Shown here one piece after another: positions 33,945 to 41,959 of a stretch of DNA of 64,000 bases (the first letter of the stretch is position 1; every line of letters starts with the position of its first letter). A program made the position numbers and the translations under genes. The notes under the pieces are model-generated. The model saw nothing but the letters and a program-made list of their open reading frames with translations, made no database searches and was not told where the DNA came from. Source of the DNA: Symbiodinium natans (taxonomy: Eukaryota; Sar; Dinophyceae; Suessiales; Symbiodiniaceae); assembly GCA_905221605.1 (NCBI GenBank), contig CAJNDS010002264.1, positions 310,001 through 374,000 of the forward strand. The letters run 5' to 3'.

Positions 33945-35330
33945 GACTTGACGACCTTTTGGCATCAAAATGCGTCCCTCTCCGACGACGTGGCTAATGA
34001 TTGGGGCCCTGATGCAAATTGAACGCATACATATGTTTTCCGGCAATTGCATGCATACGTGATCATGCATTTTTTGGTCTTCGGATGTTGGGCCCGTGCC
34101 ATATATTAACAGCTTCCCAGGTGAATTTCTCCAAAGTTGTACCTTGGCGCCTGTATGGTGATGGCGCCGAAGCCTTCAGCCACGACCTCGGAGTGCTCGA
34201 TTGCACAGGTGCGTTAACAATATCGTTTTACGCATGATTTTCGAGGCAATCAGAATTTTGAGCTCATCAGCCTCGTGGCTGTGGCGGCTCGCAACTCTTC
34301 CACACTGTGCACACGCATCCCGTATCCTGGCTCTTCAGCATGCATGCAGCCACCGCGGCCTTCACGCGTGCACGCATTGTATTCATGTATACGCAATACT
34401 CCATGCATGCTTATAATTTCGAAGGATCTGTCTTCGCAGCACGACCACGACGAACGAGGCCAAACCTGACGCATGTGTATCCCGCAAAGATCAGAACTGC
34501 GCAAAAGAGCGGTCCATGTTTTTCACACGTGCCCAGGCTGTGCGAGACACAATCTTTGAGATCATCGAGTGGTCCTTCAGAGCATTAGGCCTGTTGCTTC
34601 TTGTCCTTCATACGCGTTCTCTGCTGCACGGTCTGTTCCATCCCTGCAAGGAGAAGGAAAGTTCCCCTCAGCAGATGCTTGGGGAAAACCCTTGGACGCT
34701 GCTCGACAAAAAAATGCTGGCAAATTGCTGGCTGCTGGATGGAAGGGAGTTTTCGCAGGGGTTCAGGGAGACCAAGACTATCTCCACAAATTGTTTCGAT
34801 TCAAGCGCCTCCTGCTAGCACGACGGCAACACATTTTACTTTAGTGTACTTTCTGCTTCTACACAATTAAAAATGTATCTCCCACTGTCTTCTAAAGCTG
34901 CCTTAATTGCCTATATAGGCTCCTGGCACTCGAAAAGGGCACACTGTTGTCAGTATTGCGCTGTGCCTCGATCTGCATATGGTATTGCATCTGCATCATG
35001 TTTTTTGATGTTGAAAAATCAACAAATTGCAATAACTAATTATACATCCAAATTGACATATAAATGTAAGTAACTATATAAAATATAAATGTATACATAT
35101 GAATATGTAAATAAATAAATATTATAAATATGAATATTTTGTGTAATTTACTCATATATACATCTATATATATATAGATGTATATATAAAATACATAACG
35201 ATATACATACAATTATACATATATCATATGTATATTGGACAGGCGACGCAATTTCTTGCGAACGAACGATCAGATGAAACAATGCTGTACACCCACTACG
35301 GCCCGGACGCTGCGCATCGATCCACGCAAC
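33945..35330 (+). CDS. Many-exon dinoflagellate gene, conserved core exons
   Basis: Exons: 33945-33989 (DLTTFWHQNASLSDD), 34121-34208 (VNFSKVVPWRLYGDGAEAF), 34245 to about 34304 (NQNFELISLVAVAARNSS), 34537-34588 (AVRDTIFEIIEWSFRALG), 34651-34806 (PSADAWGKPLDAARQ; GVFAGVQGDQDYLHKLFRFK), 34919-34974 (SWHSKRAHCCQYCAVPRS), 35243 to about 35330 (ATQFLANERSDETMLYTHYG). Phases agree: 34208 G plus GC-AAT, 34588 G plus GA-GAA, 34806 C plus GC-TCC. The set GDG, GDxDYLH, CCxxC and W/HYGPxAxHR looks like the core of an enzyme or transposase-derived fold; I cannot name it. Donors are GT (33990, 34209) and GC (34589, 34807, 34975). Confidence 0.7.
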
Positions 35331-35553
35331 TCGTCCCATCGTGTGGCATGCATGGATATATCTATATATAAGGAAGCACATGCATGTACAGTGGTCGGCC
35401 CTGCCCCCTAATATGCCCTATAAACCCTGAAGCTATATATATATATAATAAATATATATATATATATGTATGTATATCTGTTATGTATAATTCAAATGGC
35501 CCTAAACGATAAAACGACTCAACCACAAAACACACTCGTGCCCGATGTTGCAG

Positions 35554-37362
35554 AACCAGAATGGCAGGATCATATCTTCAAGAGAGGAATGGGTCCAAGT
35601 GCACGGCGAAACCATATTGACCCGGTTCACCGGCTTCGCGCCGTCCAGTCCCTGGGGATGCACATGCATGTCGAAAGCATGTATTCAGAAAAATATGTAC
35701 ATGCATGTATTGCGTGCATGAAGCGTAAGGGGTGTTCCCAGATCTGCTGCACATCCTGGATTTGCAGCTGGCGCCAGATTCCATCACCAGCTGCCTATTG
35801 GATCTCAGCGACGGCCCTGGCAAGAGAGACCGTGCCTTGCAAAGCCTTTACGATGAGTACTGGAGATGGTGCACTGATGCATGCAACCTGGCACCATATA
35901 CATGTAGACATGCATGCTTTCAAACCACACAGTGGGTTACAAAGAAGCTCCTCGGCCCTACCTAGCCCCATGAGGCCTTTAAATCGTCATGTGCACGCAC
36001 GCAGGTTTGGAATATAGCCTACGAGCCAGCAAGAAGCTGTTCACGGCGAAATATCTGGTGACTGGAAACGAGTATCCACACGTTAGCCAAAAGATCCTGA
36101 AGGGAGCTGCGGCCAGATTTGTCATTTACTGGCTGCAGTCAGTGACATGGATGCGAGCCGCAGCAGACCCTGACGATGTATTGGCCAAAGCTCGAGCTGC
36201 CCTGTTCTCCGCGCTTGCGGCTCTTCTGACGGTCTTCGCAGAGAACGGGCCGCTGGAAATGATTACTATATATATGCTTGTATATATAGACCCCATACGT
36301 ATATCGATCATTCGAATGTTCGATCGAATTATAAGGCCCCGAGCCACATAAGGTGCAACGGATATATTTATAATGTATCGATCCGTACATATATATATAT
36401 AATTATATAACACCTGTCAGGCGTTACGTGGACCACTCAGCGGAGGACACGGAGGGCCATCCCGAGGTTGTGGCAGCAGCAGCTTACTTGAACTTCAGGC
36501 AGTCCTATAACTGCATGGCTGCATGGGCCCTGGAGCAGCAGCGGCTGCGATACCCGTTGCGGCCGAAGATTCATACGCTAGAACACGTGCTCCTGGGATG
36601 CATATAAAACAAAAACCCCAGACCCTGAACCCTAATCCCCTATAGACCCTTTTAGGAAACCCTATAGACCCTAAACCACTATACCCCAATACCCTCAGCG
36701 TAACCCTTGAACCCTTTTAAACCCTATAACCCTTAAACCCCTGAACCCCTAAACCCCAATAACCCTAAACCTATAATCATGTCGCTGATTACTACGAGAA
36801 CTATAAATATACATATATATATATATATACAGATACATATATCTATATATTTTTCTATATATCGCCTAAGAAACCCTCACTGCACGCATTTCCTTTTCTG
36901 CAGGATCTACGACTATTTCCCTCACGCCGGAAATCCACGACACTACAGTTGCTTCTTGGATGAGGACATGATATCTCGACTCAAGATGCTCAGCCGCAAT
37001 CATGCTATTTTCCGACCAAAACACACACGCATGCATGCATGTATCTCTTATATATATCTCTCGGACCTATATATATATAACATATAGAAACTATATTCTT
37101 ACAGACATTGATATTCTAGATATAAATATATATATATATACATATATATATACATATATCTATCATTATATCATCCAAATCCACACATGTATAGAAATTT
37201 TGGTAGAAACATACTCTATATATATATGCATGTATAAATGTAACGTGACCCAGGTCAATCGTGGAGGGCGGCGTGCATCCGTCCACAATGTCTCTTCGAA
37301 CGATTCAGCGATATTGCCTGCTAGCTGCGCTGCACTGGACGGATGCGTCTCTTGAAGAGTGA
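35554..37362 (+). CDS. Many-exon dinoflagellate gene, C-terminal exons and stop
   Basis: Exons join in phase to the stop: 35554-35676 (PEWQDHIFKRGMGPS; LRAVQSLGMHMHVE), 35730-35870 (VFPDLLHILDLQLAPDSI; LQSLYDEYWRW), 36005-36260 (LEYSLRASKKLFTAKYLVTG; GAAARFVIYWLQSVTW), 36421-36588 (RYVDHSAEDTEGHPE; LRPKIHTLEHV), 36904-36987 (IYDYFPHAGNPRHYSCFLDE), 37254-37362 (VEGGVHPSTMSLRTIQRYC, ending LEE and TGA). Donors are GC at 35677, 35871, 36589 and 36988, GA at 36261; acceptors AG|G except 35554. PKxHxxEH followed by NPRHYSCFLDEDM is a recurring ending in what I recall as a large dinoflagellate family. The layout recalls CACTA-type transposases, but no DDE triad is proven. Confidence 0.7.
36605..36780. 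repeat. Degenerate CCCTAAA array in the penultimate introns
   Basis: CCCTGAACCCTAATCCC, CCCTATAGACCCTAAACC and similar telomere-like words lie between exons 36421-36588 and 36904-36987. Confidence 0.85.
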
Positions 37363-37511
37363 GAAAAATGTGTCCGCGTGTTGATACTATATACTTTATA
37401 TATAAATATATTATAGTTTATTTAAATTATTCGCGCTGGAGGCCGCATTTTTGGGAAATTTGAATTAATATATAGTGGGTGCCACAAATTTTTTTCTGTC
37501 GACTTTTCCAG

Positions 37512-40500
37512 TTAACAGCCACGCATGCCTACAATGGGGCTCCTGCTTGCAAACCGACAATGATCTATACATCCTTTGCTGCATGGGACGGTCCATACAT
37601 CCTTTCGACGCTTGTTGGCCTGTGCTCCTGACAGGAGTATGCGGTGGACCCCGGCGCCTCGGCCGGTGATCGTAGCCCCACGGCCTCCCGACAAAGTGCC
37701 GGTGACCTCGGCTTTTCCTTGGTCTTTCAGCGCCTCACCTGACGCCGTCTTGTAGCGGACGCCGTTGTCCTTTGGCTGCGTCACGTACTTCTCAGGCAGA
37801 ACGGTCACGGCCGCTCCCGTGTCAAAGTTGACCTCGACGCTAGCCACGCCTGGCGAAGCGCCCAGGCTGGCAGCATCCACGGTCTCGAAGCTGTGCACCG
37901 ATTGGCGCACGCCTCCTTCGCCCGGGTCCTCCGGGTCTTCTCCTCTTGGGTCGCGGCGGTCGTCGTAGTCTTCACAGTGCACAGTCTCTTCGTCGTCGTC
38001 TTCGCTTTTCTTGACCTTCTTCCTTCCTTTGTGCTCTGGATCCCAGGTCGACCCAAGCTTCCTCTTCAGCTTGTTGCGCCTTTGGTTTCTCTTTTGGTTC
38101 CTCTTCTTCTTCTGCTCGGCCGCAATCGACGGGTCCGCCGAGTAGCGCCCGGTCGCCTTCGGCCTTCCCTGCTTTTCGAGCTCCTTCCGGTAGAGCTCCT
38201 CCTCGTCGTCGGCATCCACGCGGTGGCTCGTCCTTTCGGCTTTCGTGAGGGGGCGGTAGTCCTTTCGCCGCTCGGGCTTGGCCTCCGTCCCATCGCTGTG
38301 GATAACCTCCGTGTCGATGCCGTCGACCTCTTCCTTCTGGTTGTCGCGGAAGTCGCCCTTTTTCACTTTCACGTCGTGCCGGGCGTGCCACTTCTTGTCG
38401 GCCTCGATCCTCTCCTTTGCTCTTTCGCCCACACCGCTGCGTCTGTGCTCTTTTTCTCTCCTTCGTCCCTTTTCCGCACGCCAAGCCTTCCAGTGGCTGT
38501 CTCCCTTTTCCACTTGGCGTTTGTAGCGCACGTCGTGCACCGACTGGTCTCTGCGGTGTTCGGGTTCCTTTTTCTTCACGCCCGCTTGCTGCGCCCTGAG
38601 GCGCTCACGCTCCTCTTTCAGGCGCTTCCGCTCGTCTTCCAGGCTCGCGATCTCGGCTTCCAGCTCTGGGTCACTGCCGCGTCCCTCGAGCTTCTCTCTC
38701 TTTGTCGCGATCCTCTGGTCCAAGACCGCGAGGTTCGCACGGTTGGTCTCCATAAGACCCGACGCTAGCATCCTCTGCATGCTGCTCGAGGTGCTTGCCG
38801 TGATCGCGGTTGCTCCTTCGGTTCGTTCTTCCTGCTTTGGTGGCTTGCTCTTTTCTTCCTTCTTGGGTTCCTCGGGCCCCTCGCTTGGAGGGTCATCCTC
38901 GAAGTCGCTTTCGTCCTCGGAGCTCTCCGGCTCCAAGGAAAACTTGTCTTCTTCTTCTTCACCAGCGGCTTCTTCCTCCCTTTGCTTCACCTTCTCGGCT
39001 ACCTTTGCGCTCCTCAGTTCAGCCTTGCTGGGCCTGTCGGCCCTCACAAGCTTTTCTCTTTCGAAAACTTTCCTGGCGTAGTGGGAGCCCGCTGCTTTTG
39101 CAGCTGCTGCCTTGTACTCTTTCATCCTCTTCTTCAGCAGAAGGGACGCTTTGCTCCTGAACTTCAGTCGCCTCGACACGCAGGTGGAGCAGGCCTCGCC
39201 TTGCTTCTTCAGTAAGGACTCCCCGACGGTGCCTCTGGGCTTCTTGTCTCGTATGGCATCTTGGTGGGCCACACGTTCCCTGAAGCGCATTCCTGCCCAA
39301 GACGCCGGACTCCTTAGAAGCTTTGGCTTTGCCTTTGCCACAGGTCTTTGGCTCCTTGAGGCTCCCCACTTCGGCGCTGTGGTAGCAAGTTGTCTCTCCA
39401 CCTCTTCGCTTCTTGGCTGCACTTCTTCACTTCTAGGTGGAGGCTTCGAAGGTGGTGACTTTGGTTCTGTTCTCTTCGGCTCTACCTTTGGCTTCGAAGG
39501 TGGTGACTTTGGCTCTGTTCTCTTTGGCTCTACCTTCGGCTTGAGAAGCGGACTTTTGGTCCTGGAAGGCGGTGGTGACTTCGGCGGTGTTCTCGGCCTT
39601 TCTTGCTTCGCCTTTGGAGGGGTCTTGGGCTCAGGCACTGGTGGCTCCCGGTAGCGCGAAACGCGCTTCCAGGGTGCCGTGTCCAAAGCCTTAGACCTCA
39701 CCTCCTTCTTCTCCTCTTTCTTTCCGGCCTTTGGCTCGCGCACTCTCTCCGGAGGTCCTCGCGACGAAGACGAAAACGCTCCGAAGCTGGACTGCCCTGG
39801 CACCTCGCCGCGGGAACGTCTCCTGGCTTCTGCCAGCTCTTCCGCTTCCTGAAGAAGTCTTTCCTGGCGACGTCTCCTCGCAAGTTCCACCTTTTCCTTC
39901 AGGTCTTGGAACTGACCCCTTGCTCTGTCCATTTGCTCTTCCAGAGCTTCCAGCTCCTTTTCATCCTCGTCTTTTTCCTCCTTTGGAGGAACCTTCCTTT
40001 TCGGGTTCTTTGGCGCCATGGCCCCAAGCACGGTCGGGCCGGAGCCCTCTTCCCTACTTGAGCCACGACTGCCGGGGTCTGGCTTCGACTCTTTCTTCTT
40101 CTTCTCTTTCTCTCTCTTCGGGCTCTCTCTTTCTAACGCTCCCACGTAGAGGTTGTTTGTTTCTGCTTCCTCCCAACCGTCCTCCCAGGTTTCTCCCCAG
40201 TCTCCGTCTTCCCAGCCTTCATCCTCTTCTCCTTCCTGCCAGTTCTCGTCCTGGTTTCCTTCTCCTGTGTTCTCTCCTCCTTCTTCTATGTTTCCTACGT
40301 GTTTCTTGTTCTTGCCACCTTTCTTGCCTTTTCCCTTTTTGCCTTTTCCTTTCTTACCTTTTCCTTTGTCCTTTCCTCCTTTGGGGCTCCCTCTTCCTCC
40401 TTTGCTGCTTGGTTTTCCTCCTTGTTGCCCTGGACCTTTGGGTGAGCCCTGTTGCTGCTGCGAACCTTTGCCTCCATTGCTCCAGCAGTCGCGGGCATAG

Positions 40501-41600
40501 TGTCCGCTCCTGCCGCAGTTGTGGCACACGACCTTGCTTGCTCCTTTTCCTTTGCCTCTCTCCACATACGACAGGTCCATAGGATCATCCTTGCTCGCCG
40601 CACTGGCTGCGGCTGCAGAAATCACCTTCAGACTCTTTCCTGTCTTGTACTCGATGAAGCGAGTCACCTCGTCGAGCACGTCGTCGTACGTGGAGAACCG
40701 GCTCTGGTTCAACTGGATGTGAGACTCCAGCTCCTGTGGCAACATTGCCTCCAGTGCTGCCATCTTTATCTCATCAGCCAGGGTCGTTCGTCGCCCTGTG
40801 CTGTCCTTGCGCTTCTCGTAAGTGCGCACAGCGTCGGCCCATTCTTCGATGGCCTGAGGGAGATTCTCCAGCTTCTGCTTCTGGGGCGATATAATCGCTC
40901 TCAACATCGTGCGCTTCCTGCTTGCAGTCGCAGGATCGTATCGCCTCGTAAGGCGTCTCCATGCCTCGAACCCGTTGTTCTGGCAATTGCACACGATCGT
41001 AAATGGTTCCTTCGAGGTAACCATTTGGAGCGCGTTCGCGAGCTCCCTCGACTTTTCTTGCAGTCTGGGAACTCGATCCGCCTCCAACGCCTTTTCTCCA
41101 AAGGCTGTGTCCAACTCCTCCGAGGAGAATGGCTTCTCCCTCTCTTCGAGCCACTCTAGAACTTCTTGCAGATCATGGTGGATCGAACAAACGTAGCTCG
41201 ACATTCGATGCCTCCATGGTAGGAACTGTTCACTCTCACCTGAGAAGGTCGTCGGCTTTCCCAGGCCCTTTGTGTCGACCAAACAGAGCTTCTCGTTTGG
41301 TCCTCCTTTCTTTGCCATGGCCTCAACCAGTTCCTTGTTCGACTTGACCATGTCGCTCACCAACTGTGGCATCGTGCCCATCTGAGCCGTCGCCTGCTGC
41401 ACTGCCGTATGCGCTTGTGCTCGCACTTCCGCAACTTGAGCTGCACTCTCTTGCCGCACTCGCTCAAGTGCTGTGCTTTGCTCGGCCCTTAGCCGATCAT
41501 TCTCTTCGCGTTGCCTTGTGAGTTCGTTTCTCAGATTCACAAGCTCCTGCATCACTTGCGCTGCAGTCACTTGTGCCTGTTGCTGTTCCTGGCTGCTCAT
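37512..41600 (-). CDS. Copia-like gag-protease ORF, 3' truncated retrotransposon
   Basis: A frame of 1362 codons from an ATG at 41600. Residues about 10-75 are a Gln/Glu/Arg-rich coiled coil; about 105-320 resemble a copia-type gag (LGKPTTFSGESEQFLPWRHR; NNGFEAWRRLTRRYDP). Residues about 357-372 are a CCHC zinc knuckle (CHNCGRSGHYARDC). A long charged, Lys/Glu/Pro-rich region follows with repeated PPSKPKVEPKRTEPKS. Near 1250-1262 VEVNFDTGAAVTVLP carries the DTGA of a retropepsin. The match to the usual continuation stops around residue 1336 (RRKDVW, about 37593); integrase, reverse transcriptase and RNase H are absent, as the next 230 bases lead into the neighbouring gene's end. The long uninterrupted frame suggests a young but 3'-deleted copy, or a short host-like protein. 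Confidence 0.85.
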   Translation of the reverse strand: MSSQEQQQAQVTAAQVMQELVNLRNELTRQREENDRLRAEQSTALERVRQESAAQVAEVRAQAHTAVQQATAQMGTMPQLVSDMVKSNKELVEAMAKKGGPNEKLCLVDTKGLGKPTTFSGESEQFLPWRHRMSSYVCSIHHDLQEVLEWLEEREKPFSSEELDTAFGEKALEADRVPRLQEKSRELANALQMVTSKEPFTIVCNCQNNGFEAWRRLTRRYDPATASRKRTMLRAIISPQKQKLENLPQAIEEWADAVRTYEKRKDSTGRRTTLADEIKMAALEAMLPQELESHIQLNQSRFSTYDDVLDEVTRFIEYKTGKSLKVISAAAASAASKDDPMDLSYVERGKGKGASKVVCHNCGRSGHYARDCWSNGGKGSQQQQGSPKGPGQQGGKPSSKGGRGSPKGGKDKGKGKKGKGKKGKGKKGGKNKKHVGNIEEGGENTGEGNQDENWQEGEEDEGWEDGDWGETWEDGWEEAETNNLYVGALERESPKREKEKKKKESKPDPGSRGSSREEGSGPTVLGAMAPKNPKRKVPPKEEKDEDEKELEALEEQMDRARGQFQDLKEKVELARRRRQERLLQEAEELAEARRRSRGEVPGQSSFGAFSSSSRGPPERVREPKAGKKEEKKEVRSKALDTAPWKRVSRYREPPVPEPKTPPKAKQERPRTPPKSPPPSRTKSPLLKPKVEPKRTEPKSPPSKPKVEPKRTEPKSPPSKPPPRSEEVQPRSEEVERQLATTAPKWGASRSQRPVAKAKPKLLRSPASWAGMRFRERVAHQDAIRDKKPRGTVGESLLKKQGEACSTCVSRRLKFRSKASLLLKKRMKEYKAAAAKAAGSHYARKVFEREKLVRADRPSKAELRSAKVAEKVKQREEEAAGEEEEDKFSLEPESSEDESDFEDDPPSEGPEEPKKEEKSKPPKQEERTEGATAITASTSSSMQRMLASGLMETNRANLAVLDQRIATKREKLEGRGSDPELEAEIASLEDERKRLKEERERLRAQQAGVKKKEPEHRRDQSVHDVRYKRQVEKGDSHWKAWRAEKGRRREKEHRRSGVGERAKERIEADKKWHARHDVKVKKGDFRDNQKEEVDGIDTEVIHSDGTEAKPERRKDYRPLTKAERTSHRVDADDEEELYRKELEKQGRPKATGRYSADPSIAAEQKKKRNQKRNQRRNKLKRKLGSTWDPEHKGRKKVKKSEDDDEETVHCEDYDDRRDPRGEDPEDPGEGGVRQSVHSFETVDAASLGASPGVASVEVNFDTGAAVTVLPEKYVTQPKDNGVRYKTASGEALKDQGKAEVTGTLSGGRGATITGRGAGVHRILLSGAQANKRRKDVWTVPCSKGCIDHCRFASRSPIVGMRGC

Positions 41601-41815
41601 CGCAAACGATTAGCCAGCCGACGGCGGAACTCGCTGCTTTGGACGAAAGTCTGGAGATGCTGGCCCAGGAGGCCCCAAATCCTTTGCAGTCGCCTAATCC
41701 GATAGAGTAAACGGATCAAGCGTTCCCAGCGGTGCACAGCGGGAGCTTGCACCACAGCAAAACCTTCGTTGTCACTTTCAGCACTTTCGTCAGCAAGGTC
41801 GCGTCTGCTGTCCAT
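41597..41815 (-). CDS. Small upstream ORF overlapping the gag start by ATGA
   Basis: An ATG at 41815 opens 72 codons (MDSRRDLADESAESD, then Arg/Leu-rich RLIRLLYRIRRLQRIW) ending in TGA whose last bases overlap the ATG of the gag frame (ATGA, 41597-41600). The basic amphipathic segment could bind RNA or membrane. The overlap suggests termination-reinitiation, or one protein separated by a frameshift. A domain is not recognised. Confidence 0.5.
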   Translation of the reverse strand: MDSRRDLADESAESDNEGFAVVQAPAVHRWERLIRLLYRIRRLQRIWGLLGQHLQTFVQSSEFRRRLANRLR

Positions 41816-41890
41816 TCAAACCGACAGCTCCGCTACCATGAACGGAGTTTAAGGCAGAACTAACACTGCAGGTGCAATCACTTTTGACGG

Positions 41891-41906
41891 CTTGAGCCAA
41901 TGTCGC
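41891..41906 (-). other. Possible relict dinoflagellate spliced leader
   Basis: On the minus strand the sequence reads ACATTGGCTCAAG, about 75 bases upstream of the small ORF. The last ten bases equal the 3' end of the conserved dinoflagellate spliced leader (…TTTTGGCTCAAG); a two-base deletion in the T run extends the match by a few bases, then it is lost. Position and strand fit a reverse-transcribed, trans-spliced transcript. The match is short, so chance is possible. Confidence 0.35.
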
Positions 41907-41959
41907 ATGTGTATGCTCACTCATTGTGAAACATGTTGTGTGACACCTACAAATCTAAA

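Noticed and set aside
37893-40582. Plus-strand ORFs of 100-290 codons opposite the gag frame
   Set aside because: Antisense shadows of a long, codon-biased coding sequence.
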